Position numbers and translations under genes: made by a program. The notes below the pieces were generated by a model. It made no database searches, was not told the DNA's origin, and was given only the letters and a program-made list of their open reading frames with translations. This document shows positions 20,852-32,626 of a stretch of DNA of 41,156 bases, in pieces. The stretch is from Polynucleobacter sp. (GTDB lineage Bacteria > Pseudomonadota > Gammaproteobacteria > Burkholderiales > Burkholderiaceae), in the NCBI GenBank assembly GCA_008015455.1, contig SSFP01000030.1, positions 1 through 41,156 on the forward strand, written 5' to 3'. Within the stretch, counting starts at the first letter, position 1, and every line of letters begins with the position of its first letter.

Positions 20852-23800
20852 GTGACTACTTCGACTTCATTGCGCCCAGCAGCGCAAGGTCTTTATGACC
20901 CAGTTAATGAACACGACGCCTGTGGCGTGGGTTTTGTTGCCCATATTAAAGGTAAAAAAAGCCATGACATAGTGACGCAAGGCTTAAAGATTCTAGAAAA
21001 CATCGATCACCGTGGAGCAGTTGGTGCTGATCCATTGATGGGTGACGGTGCTGGTATCTTGATTCAGATTCCAGATCAGTTCTACCGTGAAGAAATGGCT
21101 AAGCAGGGTGTTACTTTGCCACCATTCGGTGAGTACGGTGTGGGTATGGTTTTTATGCCAAAAGAAAGTGCATCACGTTTGGCATGCGAACAAGAATTAG
21201 AAAGAACTGTTCGTAATGAAGGACAGGTGGTTTTAGGTTGGAGAGATGTGCCTGTTGATGTGAACATGCCGATGTCGCCAACAGTACGTAAAACTGAACC
21301 AGTTATTCGTCAGATCTTTATTGGTCGCGGTCGCGACATCATGACAACAGACGCACTTGAGCGTAAGTTGTATGTGATTCGTAAAACAGGTAGCCATGCT
21401 ATCCAAGCTTTGCAATTGCAACACGGTAAAGAATATTTTGTGACATCTATGTCAGCAAGAACCGTTGTTTACAAAGGCTTGCTATTAGCTAATCAAGTGG
21501 GCGCCTATTACGAAGATCTAAAAGATACTCGTGTTGTTTCAGCTCTTGCTTTAGTGCACCAACGCTTCTCAACGAACACGTTCCCAGCATGGGAGTTAGC
21601 ACACCCGTATCGCATGATTGCTCATAACGGTGAGATTAATACTGTGAAGGGTAACGTTAACTGGATCAACGCCAGAACAGGCGCGATCAGCTCTCCGGTA
21701 TTGGGTGATGATCTACAAAAACTTTGGCCTTTGATCTATCCAGGGCAGTCAGATACAGCCAGCTTTGATAACTGCTTAGAGTTATTGGTCATGGCTGGTT
21801 ATCCAATGGCTCACGCCATGATGATGATGATCCCAGAGGCATGGGAACAACATACATTGATGGATGACAACCGTCGCGCATTCTATGAATACCATGCAGC
21901 TATGATGGAGCCATGGGATGGTCCTGCTGCGATTGCATTTACAGATGGTCGCCAAATTGGCGCAACACTAGACCGTAACGGTTTACGTCCTGCACGTTAC
22001 TACGTAACAGATGATGATCTTGTGATCATGGCGTCTGAAGCTGGCGTTTTAACTTTCCCAGAAAACAAGATTGTTAAGAAGTGGCGTTTGCAACCAGGCA
22101 AGATGTTCTTGATCGACATGGAGCAAGGTCGCATCATTGACGACGTTGAACTTAAAGATTCTTTAGCAAAAGCGAAGCCATACAAGAGCTGGATTGATGC
22201 GGTTCGTATTAAGTTAGATGAAATTGATGTTTCTAAAGCTGATGCAAAAGCAGACGCAGAAAAAGTTGGTCCTGCTGCTAACTTATTAGATCGCCAACAG
22301 GCATTTGGTTACACACAAGAAGATTTGAAATTCTTGATGGCTCCGATGGCATCTTCAGGTGAAGAGGCGATTGGTTCAATGGGTAACGATAGCCCATTGG
22401 CTGTTTTATCTAATAAGAACAAAACTCTCTACAACTACTTTAAGCAGTTGTTTGCACAAGTAACGAATCCACCGATCGATCCCATCCGTGAAAACATGGT
22501 GATGTCATTGGTGACATTTGTGGGACCAAAACCTAATCTATTAGATACCAATAACATCAACCCGCCGATGCGTTTGGAAGTGTCTCAACCAATTTTAGAT
22601 TTTGATGACATCGCCAAGATTCGTCACATTGAGCACTACACAGGTGGGAAGTTCCGTTCTTACGAATTAGATATTTGTTATGAAGCGGCTTGGGGTAAAG
22701 ATGGTATTGAGGCGCGTCTTGCATCTCTTTGCGCTGAAGCAGTTGATGCTGTGAACTCTGGTTACAACATTTTGATCATCAGTGACCGTCAGGTAGCTGC
22801 TGATTACGTAGCCATTCCAGCACTACTAGCAACTTCAGCGATTCATCAGCACTTGGTAGAAAAAGGTTTACGTACAAGTACTGGTCTAGTTGTTGAAACT
22901 GGTAGCGCACGTGAGACACATCACTTTGCCTTGTTAGCGGGATATGGTGCTGAAGCTGTTCATCCATACCTAGCAATGGAAACTTTAGTTGATATGGCTA
23001 AAGGCTTGAAGGGTGATTTATCTGCTGAAAAAGTAGTGAAGAACTTTACTAAGGCAGTTGGTAAGGGCTTGCAAAAAGTCATGTCTAAGATGGGTATCTC
23101 TACATACATGTCTTACACCGGTGCACAAATTTTTGAAGCGATTGGTTTAAATAAAGAATTAATCGACAAGTACTTCAAAGGTACAGCTTCAAACGTTGGT
23201 GGTATTGGTATTTTTGAAGTCGCTGAAGAAGCTTTGAAGATGCACAGTTTGGCTTTCGGTAGTGACCCTACATTAAGCAATATGTTGGATGCTGGTGGTG
23301 AGTACGCTTTCCGTATTCGTGGTGAGAACCACATGTGGACACCAGATTCAATCGCTAAGTTGCAACACTCAACTCGTCAAGGTCCAGAAAAAGGCGGTTA
23401 CCAAACTTATAAAGAGTACGCCAATATCATCAATGACCAAACTAAGCGTCATATGACTTTGCGTGGCTTATTTGAGTTCAAGATTGATCCGACTAAAGCT
23501 ATTCCATTGGATGAGGTAGAGCCAGCAAAAGAAATCGTTAAACGTTTTGCAACAGGTGCGATGTCTTTGGGTTCTATTTCTACTGAAGCTCACGCAACCT
23601 TAGCGATTGCGATGAACCGTATTGGTGGTAAATCCAATACAGGTGAGGGCGGTGAAGATAACAAACGTTATCGCAATGAATTAAAAGGCATCCCTGTTAA
23701 GAAGGGTGAAACACTTGCAAGCATTCTTGGCGATGATGTCATTGAAGCCAACATTCCTTTGAGTGAAGGTGATTCATTACGTTCGAAGATTAAACAAGTG

Positions 23801-25600
23801 GCGTCTGGTCGATTTGGTGTGACTGCTGAGTATTTAACTTCTGCTGACCAAATTCAGATCAAGATGGCTCAAGGTGCAAAACCTGGTGAAGGTGGTCAGC
23901 TACCTGGTACCAAGGTTTCTGATTACATTGGTAAGTTGCGTTACTCAGTGCCAGGCGTTGGTTTGATTTCTCCACCGCCACACCATGATATATACTCTAT
24001 TGAAGATTTGGCTCAGTTAATTCACGATTTGAAGAACGTGAACAGCAAAGCTGATATTTCAGTGAAGTTAGTTTCTGAAGTAGGTGTGGGTACAGTCGCC
24101 GCTGGCGTAGCAAAAGCGAAGGCAGATCACGTGGTGATCGCCGGCCATGATGGCGGTACAGGTGCATCACCTTTGTCATCAATCAAGCACGCTGGTAGCC
24201 CATGGGAATTAGGTTTGGCTGAAACTCAGCAAACGCTAGTACTCAATGGTTTACGTAGCCGTATTCGTGTTCAAGCCGACGGTCAAATGAAGACTGGTCG
24301 CGATGTGGTGATCGGTGCTCTTTTAGGTGCTGATGAGTTTGGTTTTGCTACTGCACCATTGGTTGTTGAGGGTTGCATCATGATGCGTAAGTGTCATCTC
24401 AACACATGCCCAGTGGGTGTGGCAACACAAGATCCTGAGTTGCGTAAAAAGTTCTCAGGCAAGCCTGAGCATGTTGTGAACTTCTTCTTCTTTATTGCAG
24501 AAGAGGCTCGCGAAATCATGGCGCAGTTAGGTATTCGCAAATTTGATGAGTTAATTGGCCGCACTGAATTCTTAGATACTAAGAAAGGTGTGGAGCACTG
24601 GAAAGCTAGCGGATTAGATTTCACAAAGATCTTCCAAACTCCTCAAGTTGAGGCAGTTACTCCACGTTATCAAGTGGAAACACAAGATCATGGTTTGGCA
24701 ACTGCCCTTGATCATACCTTGATTGAAAAATCAAAAGCCGCTTTAGAAAAAGGTGAGCGTGTTTCCTTTATTCAACCAATCAAGAACGTGAACCGTACAG
24801 CGGGTGCGATGTTGTCAGGTGAAGTGGCTAAGCGTTATGGTCACGAAGGTTTGCCAGATGACACCATTCATATTCAGTTAAACGGTACAGCTGGTCAAAG
24901 CTTTGCTGCTTTCTTGGCGCATGGCGTGACGATGGACTTGGTGGGTGACGGTAACGACTACGTTGGTAAAGGTTTATCTGGTGGTCGCGTGATTGTGCGT
25001 GCCCCCCATGAGTTCCGTGGCGATACATCACAAAACATCATCGTTGGTAATACAGTGCTTTACGGTGCGATTGCTGGTGAAGCATTCTTCAACGGTGTTG
25101 CTGGCGAGCGTTTTGCTGTTCGTAACTCTGGCGCAATTGCTGTTGTTGAGGGCACGGGCGACCATGGTTGTGAATACATGACCGGCGGTACGGTAGTCGC
25201 TCTTGGCTTAACAGGCAGAAACTTCGCGGCTGGTATGAGTGGCGGTATTGCTTATGTTTATGACGAAGATGGTTTGTTTGCTAAACGTTGCAACACCAGC
25301 ATGGCAACACTTGAGCCGGTATTAACTTCTGCAGAACAAGAAGCTAAATTGCCAAAATCTGAGTGGCATGCGCCAGTTAAAGTAAAAGAAGGTGGCGAGC
25401 GTTTAACAGATGAAGTTATCTTGAAAGGCTTGATTGAGCGTCACTTTAAACATACAGGTTCAGAGCGTGCAAAAGCAATTTTGGCTGACTGGGAAAAGTC
25501 ACGTGCACGTTTTGTCAAAGTATTCCCAACTGAATACAAGCGCGCTTTAGGTGAGCTTTGGGAGAAATCTCAAGGTTCTAAGCAAGCGGCTTCTGTTTAA
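20852..25600 (+). CDS. gltB: Glutamate synthase large subunit
   Basis: [13 protein letters not shown] amidotransferase Cys, [41 protein letters not shown] start after AAGGAATATTCC. Confidence 0.97.
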   Translation: MTTSTSLRPAAQGLYDPVNEHDACGVGFVAHIKGKKSHDIVTQGLKILENIDHRGAVGADPLMGDGAGILIQIPDQFYREEMAKQGVTLPPFGEYGVGMVFMPKESASRLACEQELERTVRNEGQVVLGWRDVPVDVNMPMSPTVRKTEPVIRQIFIGRGRDIMTTDALERKLYVIRKTGSHAIQALQLQHGKEYFVTSMSARTVVYKGLLLANQVGAYYEDLKDTRVVSALALVHQRFSTNTFPAWELAHPYRMIAHNGEINTVKGNVNWINARTGAISSPVLGDDLQKLWPLIYPGQSDTASFDNCLELLVMAGYPMAHAMMMMIPEAWEQHTLMDDNRRAFYEYHAAMMEPWDGPAAIAFTDGRQIGATLDRNGLRPARYYVTDDDLVIMASEAGVLTFPENKIVKKWRLQPGKMFLIDMEQGRIIDDVELKDSLAKAKPYKSWIDAVRIKLDEIDVSKADAKADAEKVGPAANLLDRQQAFGYTQEDLKFLMAPMASSGEEAIGSMGNDSPLAVLSNKNKTLYNYFKQLFAQVTNPPIDPIRENMVMSLVTFVGPKPNLLDTNNINPPMRLEVSQPILDFDDIAKIRHIEHYTGGKFRSYELDICYEAAWGKDGIEARLASLCAEAVDAVNSGYNILIISDRQVAADYVAIPALLATSAIHQHLVEKGLRTSTGLVVETGSARETHHFALLAGYGAEAVHPYLAMETLVDMAKGLKGDLSAEKVVKNFTKAVGKGLQKVMSKMGISTYMSYTGAQIFEAIGLNKELIDKYFKGTASNVGGIGIFEVAEEALKMHSLAFGSDPTLSNMLDAGGEYAFRIRGENHMWTPDSIAKLQHSTRQGPEKGGYQTYKEYANIINDQTKRHMTLRGLFEFKIDPTKAIPLDEVEPAKEIVKRFATGAMSLGSISTEAHATLAIAMNRIGGKSNTGEGGEDNKRYRNELKGIPVKKGETLASILGDDVIEANIPLSEGDSLRSKIKQVASGRFGVTAEYLTSADQIQIKMAQGAKPGEGGQLPGTKVSDYIGKLRYSVPGVGLISPPPHHDIYSIEDLAQLIHDLKNVNSKADISVKLVSEVGVGTVAAGVAKAKADHVVIAGHDGGTGASPLSSIKHAGSPWELGLAETQQTLVLNGLRSRIRVQADGQMKTGRDVVIGALLGADEFGFATAPLVVEGCIMMRKCHLNTCPVGVATQDPELRKKFSGKPEHVVNFFFFIAEEAREIMAQLGIRKFDELIGRTEFLDTKKGVEHWKASGLDFTKIFQTPQVEAVTPRYQVETQDHGLATALDHTLIEKSKAALEKGERVSFIQPIKNVNRTAGAMLSGEVAKRYGHEGLPDDTIHIQLNGTAGQSFAAFLAHGVTMDLVGDGNDYVGKGLSGGRVIVRAPHEFRGDTSQNIIVGNTVLYGAIAGEAFFNGVAGERFAVRNSGAIAVVEGTGDHGCEYMTGGTVVALGLTGRNFAAGMSGGIAYVYDEDGLFAKRCNTSMATLEPVLTSAEQEAKLPKSEWHAPVKVKEGGERLTDEVILKGLIERHFKHTGSERAKAILADWEKSRARFVKVFPTEYKRALGELWEKSQGSKQAASV

Positions 25601-25637
25601 GTGATAGATCAAGAGATAAAGGACTAAAGGAATAAAG

Positions 25638-27101
25638 ATGGGAAAAGTCACTGGATTTATGGAATATGAGCGCCTCAGCGAGCACTATGAGGAGCCAAAG
25701 AAACGTGTAAAACACTACAAAGAATTCGTCATGGCTTTGACAGATGACGAGGCAAAAGTTCAGGGTGCACGTTGCATGGATTGCGGTATTCCATTTTGTA
25801 ACAATGGTTGCCCTGTAAATAACATCATCCCAGACTTCAATGATTTGGTTTATCAGCAAGATTGGAAGAATGCGATTGATGTATTGCATTCAACGAATAA
25901 CTTCCCTGAGTTCACCGGTCGTATTTGCCCAGCACCTTGTGAAGCTGCCTGTACCTTAGGTATTCATGAAGAGCCTGTTGGTATCAAGTCAATTGAGCAT
26001 GTCATTATTGATAAAGCTTGGGCAAATGATTGGGTGAAGCCTCAAATCGCTAAGCAAAAAACAGGCAAAAAAGTGGCTGTTGTAGGCTCCGGTCCTGCTG
26101 GTATGGCAGCGGCTCAACAGTTGGCGCGTGCTGGTCATGATGTGACTTTATTTGAAAAGAATGATCGTGTAGGTGGTTTGCTGCGTTACGGTATTCCTGA
26201 CTTCAAAATGGAGAAGGGTTTGATCGATCGCCGTGTAGAGCAAATGAAAGCCGAAGGCGTTAAGTTTGAAACAGGTACTTTTGTTGGTAAGGAAGCACCA
26301 GGTAAAGAAGTAAAAAATTATTCTAAGAAAACTGTATCAGCTGAACAGCTTCAAAAAGATTTTGATGCAGTGGTGATTTCTGGTGGTGCAGAGCAACCAC
26401 GTGATCTACCAGTTCCTGGACGTGAGTTATCAGGCATTCATTACGCTTTGGAATTCTTAATTCCTCAAAATAAAGAAGTTGCTGGCGATAACAAAAATGA
26501 AATTCGCGCTGATGGTAAGCATGTGATTGTGATTGGTGGTGGTGATACAGGTTCAGACTGTGTGGGTACTTCTAACCGTCACGGTGCGGCGTCGATTTCT
26601 CAATTTGAGCTTTTGCCACAACCTCCAGAGCAAGAGAACAAACCTTTGGTTTGGCCATATTGGCCAACTAAATTGCGTACTTCTTCATCGCATGATGAAG
26701 GCTGTGATCGTGATTGGTCAATTGCCACCAAACGTTTTGAAGGCAAGAACGGTAAAGTTGAAAAATTGATTGCTGTTCGTCTTGATTGGAAAGACGGCAA
26801 GATGCAAGAAGTTCCTGGTAGCGAATTTGAAATGAAAGCAGATTTAGTGTTCTTGGCAATGGGCTTTGTTTCACCAGTGCAGCAAGTATTGGATGCCTTT
26901 GGTGTTGAAAAAGATGCTCGTGGTAATGCGAAAGCTAGCACTGAAGGTGAAAAAGCTTATTACACCAATGTACCAAAAGTTTTTGCGGCAGGCGATATGC
27001 GCCGTGGTCAATCTTTGGTCGTGTGGGCTATTCGTGAAGGTCGTCAGTGTGCTCGTGCTGTCGATGAGTTTTTAATGGGTAGCAGTGTATTACCACGTTA
27101 A
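25638..27101 (+). CDS. gltD: Glutamate synthase small subunit
   Basis: [29 protein letters not shown] Cys cluster; [42 protein letters not shown]. Confidence 0.97.
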   Translation: MGKVTGFMEYERLSEHYEEPKKRVKHYKEFVMALTDDEAKVQGARCMDCGIPFCNNGCPVNNIIPDFNDLVYQQDWKNAIDVLHSTNNFPEFTGRICPAPCEAACTLGIHEEPVGIKSIEHVIIDKAWANDWVKPQIAKQKTGKKVAVVGSGPAGMAAAQQLARAGHDVTLFEKNDRVGGLLRYGIPDFKMEKGLIDRRVEQMKAEGVKFETGTFVGKEAPGKEVKNYSKKTVSAEQLQKDFDAVVISGGAEQPRDLPVPGRELSGIHYALEFLIPQNKEVAGDNKNEIRADGKHVIVIGGGDTGSDCVGTSNRHGAASISQFELLPQPPEQENKPLVWPYWPTKLRTSSSHDEGCDRDWSIATKRFEGKNGKVEKLIAVRLDWKDGKMQEVPGSEFEMKADLVFLAMGFVSPVQQVLDAFGVEKDARGNAKASTEGEKAYYTNVPKVFAAGDMRRGQSLVVWAIREGRQCARAVDEFLMGSSVLPR

Positions 27102-27129
27102 TTAGCTGAATTCACTTGATGTTGATAAA

Positions 27130-27165
27130 CTGCCACTATGACCAGATAAGGAATCATAGTGGCAG
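27130..27165 (+). promoter_or_regulatory. Perfect 12-bp inverted repeat enclosing the mlaF SD and covering the GTG start
   Basis: CTGCCACTATGA-CCAGATAAGGAA-TCATAGTGGCAG; GTG at 27159-27161. Confidence 0.65.
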
Positions 27166-27992
27166 AATCATTTAGAAGTATGCAAACTTCAAATTCCATC
27201 GTATCTCTTAAAGACGTCGACTTCTCTTATGCGCCTGGGGAAAGAACTATTCTCTCTGGCTTAAATATGGAGTTCCCCCGCGGCAAAGTGATTGCTGTGA
27301 TGGGTGGTTCGGGTTGTGGCAAAACAACTGTACTAAGATTAATTGGTGGGCAGGTCAATGCTCAAAAAGGACAAGTTCTTTTTGAAGGTCAGGATATCGG
27401 CTTGATGAGCACTGCTCAGTTGATGAGTGCTCGTCGTCGTATGGGCATGTTGTTTCAGTTTGGCGCACTTTTCACCGACATGAGTGTGTTTGAAAATGTC
27501 GCTTTCCCTTTAAGAGAGCATACAAAACTCAGCGAAGAAACTTTGCGTGACCTAGTACTCATGAAATTAAATGCAGTGGGTTTGCGTGGCGCTAGAGATT
27601 TAATGCCCTCACAAATTTCTGGCGGTATGGCAAGACGTGTGGCTCTTGCTCGTGCCATTGCATTGGATCCTCCTTTGATTATGTACGATGAGCCGTTTGC
27701 TGGTTTGGACCCGATCTCTTTGGGTATTACAGCTCGCCTCATTAAAAATATGAATCAAGCGCTAGGCGCCACAAGTATCTTGGTGACTCACGATATTCCA
27801 GAGACTTTTGAGATTGCTGATTACGTTTACTTTATTGCCAACGGCAAAATTGCTGCAGAAGGAACCCCCGATGATCTGAGAGCTTCCTCAGATCCATTTG
27901 TGAAGCAATTTGTTTCAGCAGAACCTGATGGTCCTGTGCCATTCCACTACCCAGGAAAATCTTTGCAAGAAGATTTTGGAGCAACAGCATGA
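27159..27992 (+). CDS. mlaF: Phospholipid ABC transporter ATP-binding protein MlaF
   Basis: Walker A GGSGCGKTT, SGGMARRVALARA, DEPFAGLDPIS; followed by mlaE and mlaD. Alternative ATG at 27180. Confidence 0.95.
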   Translation: MAESFRSMQTSNSIVSLKDVDFSYAPGERTILSGLNMEFPRGKVIAVMGGSGCGKTTVLRLIGGQVNAQKGQVLFEGQDIGLMSTAQLMSARRRMGMLFQFGALFTDMSVFENVAFPLREHTKLSEETLRDLVLMKLNAVGLRGARDLMPSQISGGMARRVALARAIALDPPLIMYDEPFAGLDPISLGITARLIKNMNQALGATSILVTHDIPETFEIADYVYFIANGKIAAEGTPDDLRASSDPFVKQFVSAEPDGPVPFHYPGKSLQEDFGATA

Positions 27993-28777
27993 TGGTTGTC
28001 CTTAATACTTTAGCTAGCTTAGGTGCTTTTGTTAGAGAAAATCTAGCGGGTTTAGGTTATGCCACGAGAATGTTCTTAACGATTATGCGTCGTTCAGCAT
28101 TCTTATTAAAGCGACCACGCTTAGTCACTGACCAAGTTCACTTCGTTGGCAATTACTCGTTTGTCATTATTGCTGTTTCAGGATTATTTGTTGGTTTTGT
28201 TTTGGGTCTTCAGGGTTACTACACCCTGAATCGTTATGGCTCTGAACAAGCTTTAGGTTTATTAGTAGCCTTATCGTTGGTCCGAGAATTAGGACCCGTG
28301 GTCACGGCATTGTTATTTGCTGGTCGTGCGGGAACTTCCTTAACAGCTGAAATTGGTTTGATGAAAGCCGGTGAGCAACTCAGTGCGATGGAAATGATGG
28401 CGGTTGACCCGTTGACTCGTGTGATTGCACCAAGATTATGGGCGGGCATTATTGCCATGCCTGTATTAGCAGCTATTTTTAGTGCTGTTGGCATCATGGG
28501 TGGTTACTTAGTAGGTGTGCCACTGATTGGTGTGGATGACGGCGCATTTTGGGCTCAGATGCAAGCTGGTGTCGATGTGGGAAAAGATATTGGTAATGGC
28601 GTTTTAAAAAGCATGGTGTTTGGGGTTGCAGTGACTTTTATTGCTTTATTCCAAGGACATGAAGCCAAGCCAACGCCAGAGGGAGTTGCTAGAGCAACAA
28701 CCCGTACGGTGGTGATTGCTTCATTAGCAGTTTTAGCGTTAGATTTCTTATTAACAGCAGTGATGTTCTCAAGCTGA
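27989..28777 (+). CDS. mlaE: Phospholipid ABC transporter permease MlaE
   Basis: FVGFVLGLQGYYTL...GRAGTSLTAEIGLMKAGEQLSAMEMMAVDPL. Confidence 0.96.
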   Translation: MMVVLNTLASLGAFVRENLAGLGYATRMFLTIMRRSAFLLKRPRLVTDQVHFVGNYSFVIIAVSGLFVGFVLGLQGYYTLNRYGSEQALGLLVALSLVRELGPVVTALLFAGRAGTSLTAEIGLMKAGEQLSAMEMMAVDPLTRVIAPRLWAGIIAMPVLAAIFSAVGIMGGYLVGVPLIGVDDGAFWAQMQAGVDVGKDIGNGVLKSMVFGVAVTFIALFQGHEAKPTPEGVARATTRTVVIASLAVLALDFLLTAVMFSS

Positions 28778-28803
28778 TAAAGTCTTATAAATTTTAGAAA
28801 AAT

Positions 28804-29280
28804 ATGAAAAAACAATCATTAGATATCTGGGTCGGTTTATTTGTAGCGCTAGGCTTGCTAGCCTTGCTATTTTTAGCGCTAAAAGCAGGCAATATGAGCG
28901 CTTTTACTTTTGAGCCAACTTATCAAGTGAGCGCCAAGTTCGATAATATCGGTGGCTTAAAACCTCGGGCGCCAGTGAAAAGTGCTGGCGTGGTGGTGGG
29001 TCGTGTTGCTGAAATTCGATTTGATGATCAAAGTTATCAAGCTACGGTTGTGATGAACTTTGAGTCTCGTTATAAGTTCCCTAAAGATAGCTCCGCCAAG
29101 ATTTTGACATCAGGTTTATTGGGTGAGCAATATATCGGTATTGAGGCTGGTGGTGATGAGACGATGATTAGTCAGGGTAGCAAGTTGACCCAAACACAAT
29201 CAGCGATTGTTTTGGAAAATTTAATCAGCCAGTTCTTATATAGCAAGGCATCAGATGCCGCGCCTGCTGACAAGAAGTAA
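28804..29280 (+). CDS. mlaD: MlaD (MCE domain) substrate-binding protein
   Basis: DIWVGLFVALGLLALLFLALKAG; YQVSAKFDNIGGLKPRAPVKSAGVVVGRV. Confidence 0.96.
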   Translation: MKKQSLDIWVGLFVALGLLALLFLALKAGNMSAFTFEPTYQVSAKFDNIGGLKPRAPVKSAGVVVGRVAEIRFDDQSYQATVVMNFESRYKFPKDSSAKILTSGLLGEQYIGIEAGGDETMISQGSKLTQTQSAIVLENLISQFLYSKASDAAPADKK

Positions 29281-29333
29281 AAAACAGAAATAAAAAACAA
29301 TAAAAATTAATTAAAGAGTTAACTAAAAGAACC

Positions 29334-30065
29334 ATGATGAGTAACCAAACTAAATCTTTTTTTAAGGGCGTCCTGTTGCTCTTGACTGTTCTTTTGACTG
29401 CATGTGCTTCTATCCAGCAAACGGAGCGAGTAGCTAAGATTGACCCATTTGAAAGGGTTAACCGTGCAGTGTTCTCCTTTAATGAAACTGCAGATGAATA
29501 TGTCATCAAGCCTGTTGCAGAAGCTTATAAATTTGTTCTGCCGGAGTTTGTTAGAACGGGCGTTACCAATTTCTTTAGCAACATTAACGATGTCCTAATT
29601 GCGGCGAATAATTTATTGCAAGGTAAGCCAAGTAATGCGGCAAGTGATATTGGTCGCTTTTTGGTGAACTCCACAATTGGTATCTTGGGTTTATTTGATG
29701 TCGCAACAGATATGGGTTTGGATAAAAATCGTGAGGATTTTGGTCAAACCTTGGGTGTTTGGGGTGTCGCTGATGGTCCTTATATGGTGCTACCTTTCTT
29801 TGGTGCCAGCAATGCAAGAGATACAGTGGGTTTAGTCGTGGATATTGAAACTGACTTTATGCTCAACACCAATAAGTTGGATAGTGATGAAAAATTAGCC
29901 GTGAATGGCTTGAGAGTGATCAATCCCCGTGCGGATTTACTAGATGCTGGTCAGTTGCTTGAAGACGCCGCCTTTGATAAATATAGTTTTGTACGTGATG
30001 GCTATATTCAGCGCCGCCGTAGCCAAGTCTATGATGGCGAGCCGCCTCCAATTCCTGAAGAATAA
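29334..30065 (+). CDS. mlaA: MlaA (VacJ) lipoprotein
   Basis: Lipobox LLTACAS; DPFERVNRAVFSFNE; RTGVTNFFSNINDVLIAANNLLQGK. Confidence 0.95.
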   Translation: MMSNQTKSFFKGVLLLLTVLLTACASIQQTERVAKIDPFERVNRAVFSFNETADEYVIKPVAEAYKFVLPEFVRTGVTNFFSNINDVLIAANNLLQGKPSNAASDIGRFLVNSTIGILGLFDVATDMGLDKNREDFGQTLGVWGVADGPYMVLPFFGASNARDTVGLVVDIETDFMLNTNKLDSDEKLAVNGLRVINPRADLLDAGQLLEDAAFDKYSFVRDGYIQRRRSQVYDGEPPPIPEE

Positions 30066-30151
30066 CTACCTCATAGGGTTGAAGGGCGTTAAAGCCTTTT
30101 GGGCTAATAACTAATACAATTCAGTATTCCTTTGATAAGAAACTAAGACCT

Positions 30152-30775
30152 ATGCGCGCACTATTGCTTAAGACCGTATTGATGCTCCAGGCTGCTTTTT
30201 TGGCTGTCGGTGTAGTTCATGCTCAAAATACAAACACACCTGATGGCTTGGTGAAGTTTGTGGTTGAAGATGTCATGACAACCATTAAAAATGACAAAGC
30301 TATTCAGTCTGGTGATTTAAGAAAAATCAATGCTTTGGTTGATCAAAAGATTTTGCCTTATAGCGATTTTCAAAAAACAACTCGTTTATCGATGGGGCGC
30401 AATTGGGCGAAAGCAACACCTCAGCAGCAAGCTCAAATCACACAAGAATTTAAAACTTTATTGATTCGTATTTATGGTGGTGCATTAGCTCAAGTCAAAG
30501 ACCAAAAGGTTCAGTACAAGCCATTTAGAGCTGCTGCAGATGAAACTGATGTAGTTGTTAAAACTGTCGTTGTGGGTAAAGGTGAGCCTATTCAACTAGA
30601 TTACCGTTTAGAAAAAACAGCTGCCGGTTGGAAGGTTTACGACATTAATATTTTGGGCGCTTGGTTAGTTGAGTCTTATAGAAACCAATTTAATGATCAG
30701 GTCAGTAAAGGTGGCATTGACGGTTTAGTTAAATTCTTACAAGACCGCAATACGGCTTTATCGACTAATAAGTAA
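30152..30775 (+). CDS. mlaC: MlaC periplasmic phospholipid-binding protein
   Basis: Signal peptide; LSMGRNWAKATPQQQAQITQEFKTLLIRIYGGAL. Confidence 0.94.
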   Translation: MRALLLKTVLMLQAAFLAVGVVHAQNTNTPDGLVKFVVEDVMTTIKNDKAIQSGDLRKINALVDQKILPYSDFQKTTRLSMGRNWAKATPQQQAQITQEFKTLLIRIYGGALAQVKDQKVQYKPFRAAADETDVVVKTVVVGKGEPIQLDYRLEKTAAGWKVYDINILGAWLVESYRNQFNDQVSKGGIDGLVKFLQDRNTALSTNK

Positions 30776-30785
30776 TTAGTTATTC

Positions 30786-31064
30786 ATGAGCGATACCTAT
30801 CAATTACCGCAGCAGATTTCGCATGAGAATGCGGAAGAGGTATTGGCTGCTGGCGAGCGTTCTCTAAAAGGATTGCCAGCAGGAAGTGCTTGGGTCATTA
30901 ATTGTCAATCATTACAAAGTTTTGATTCAAGTGCTTTAAGCGTCATCTTGTCTCTTAAACGCAGGGCAGCCAAAGCATCAGTGACTGTTGAATTAGTGGC
31001 TGTACCAGAAAAATTGGCGAGCTTAGCTCGTGTCTATGATCTAGCTGATATTGTTTTGTCATGA
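30786..31064 (+). CDS. mlaB: STAS-domain protein MlaB
   Basis: Small STAS-like protein (INCQSLQSFDSSALSVILSLKRRA) in the mla operon. Confidence 0.85.
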   Translation: MSDTYQLPQQISHENAEEVLAAGERSLKGLPAGSAWVINCQSLQSFDSSALSVILSLKRRAAKASVTVELVAVPEKLASLARVYDLADIVLS

Positions 31065-31822
31065 GCGCTATTTCGTTTGAAGATCTCAGTAAGAACTATG
31101 GATCTTTGAGAGCCCTCGACCATATCAACCTAGAGATTCAAGAGGGCGAGTTCTTTGGTTTATTGGGGCCTAATGGCGCTGGTAAAACAACTTTAATTTC
31201 TATCCTGGCAGGTCTTTGCAAGCCAACAACTGGCGTGGCTAAAGTCATGGGTCATGATGTTCAAAAAGACTTTAGAGCTGCTCGCCGTCTTTTGGGGATT
31301 GTTCCACAAGAGCTCGTTTTTGATCCCTTTTTTAATGTGCGTGAAGCGCTAGAGTTTCAATCTGGTTATTTTGGTATTAAAAATAACTCAGACTGGATTG
31401 ATGAAATCATGCACAACTTGGGTTTAAGCGACAAGGCAGATAAGAACATGCGTGCATTATCTGGTGGCATGAAGCGTCGTGTCTTGGTGGCTCAGGCTTT
31501 GGTGCATCGCCCACCTGTGATTGTGCTTGATGAGCCCACAGCGGGAGTCGATGTTGAGTTAAGACAGTCTTTATGGAAGTTCGTTAGTCGCCTCAATCAA
31601 GAAGGTCACACGATTGTTTTAACAACCCATTACCTTGAAGAGGCAGAGCAATTATGTGGTCGTATTGCGATGCTGAAAAAAGGACAAATCGTTGCTCTAG
31701 ATACAACGGCTAATTTGCTCAGTCGTGTGCAAAGTAAGGGTGGCAAAGATGGTAAAGATTCCAAGGATGCTGATCTAGAAGACGTCTTTATGCAAATCAT
31801 GAATGAGGATCACGCAGCATGA
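31061..31822 (+). CDS. ABC-2 type transporter ATP-binding protein (YadG/CcmA-like)
   Basis: GPNGAGKTTLISILAGL, LSGGMKRRVLVAQALVHRPPVIVLDEPTAGVD. Confidence 0.93.
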   Translation: MSAISFEDLSKNYGSLRALDHINLEIQEGEFFGLLGPNGAGKTTLISILAGLCKPTTGVAKVMGHDVQKDFRAARRLLGIVPQELVFDPFFNVREALEFQSGYFGIKNNSDWIDEIMHNLGLSDKADKNMRALSGGMKRRVLVAQALVHRPPVIVLDEPTAGVDVELRQSLWKFVSRLNQEGHTIVLTTHYLEEAEQLCGRIAMLKKGQIVALDTTANLLSRVQSKGGKDGKDSKDADLEDVFMQIMNEDHAA

Positions 31823-32601
31823 TTCCTCAGCAAAGCTTTACACAAACAAGCGGGTTCTTTGCGCTGTTCTATAAAGAGGTGAAGCGTTTTTGGCGCGTTA
31901 GCTTCCAAACCGTTGCCGCTCCGGTACTAACAGCGTTGCTGTATCTCATGATCTTTGGCCATGTGCTTGAAGACCATGTGAAGGTCTATGACAAGATCAG
32001 CTATACCGCTTTCTTGATTCCAGGTCTTGTCATGATGAGTTTGTTGCAAAACTCTTTTGCGAACACTTCATCCTCCATCATTCAATCAAAAATTACCGGC
32101 AATCTGATTTTTGTTTTATTGGCACCTTTGTCACATTTCGAATTTTTCTCAGCCTATGTCTTAGCTGCCATGGTTCGTGGCATCGTCGTTGGCTTGGGGG
32201 TTTTCTTAGCTACTTGTTGGTTTACTAATATCTCTTTTGAATACCCCCTTTGGATTTTGGCATTTGCGCTACTGAGTTCTGCAGTTTTAGGATCCTTAGG
32301 TTTGATTGGTGGTATTTGGGCAGAAAAATTTGATCAGTTAGCGGCATTCCAAAATTTCTTCATCATGCCGGCAACGATGTTGTCAGGTGTTTTTTATTCG
32401 ATTCATACTCTGCCAGCTATCTGGCAGAGTATTTCTCATTTCAATCCATTCTTTTACATGATTGATGGATTTAGATATGGGTTCTTTGGTGAGTCAGATA
32501 TCTCACCTTGGTTTAGTTTGTGTGTGATTGCTGCATTTTTAGTGGGGGTCGCTATTGTGGCTTTAAGAATGTTGGCTTCTGGTTACAAGTTACGCCACTA
32601 A
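31819..32601 (+). CDS. ABC-2 type transporter permease (YadH-like)
   Basis: Multi-TM protein FYKEVKRFWRVSFQTVAAPVLTALLYLMIFG; ATG overlaps the ATPase stop. Confidence 0.92.
   Translation: MIPQQSFTQTSGFFALFYKEVKRFWRVSFQTVAAPVLTALLYLMIFGHVLEDHVKVYDKISYTAFLIPGLVMMSLLQNSFANTSSSIIQSKITGNLIFVLLAPLSHFEFFSAYVLAAMVRGIVVGLGVFLATCWFTNISFEYPLWILAFALLSSAVLGSLGLIGGIWAEKFDQLAAFQNFFIMPATMLSGVFYSIHTLPAIWQSISHFNPFFYMIDGFRYGFFGESDISPWFSLCVIAAFLVGVAIVALRMLASGYKLRH
32405..32432. repeat. Intragenic perfect 12-bp inverted repeat, 4-nt loop
   Basis: ATACTCTGCCAG-CTAT-CTGGCAGAGTAT within the permease CDS. Confidence 0.85.
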
Positions 32602-32626
32602 AAATAGCTATTCAAAGGGTTAAAAA

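Noticed and set aside
25578-25889. 103-aa minus-strand ORF opposite the gltD start
   Set aside because: Shadow of a highly conserved gltD N-terminus; no start-site or domain support.
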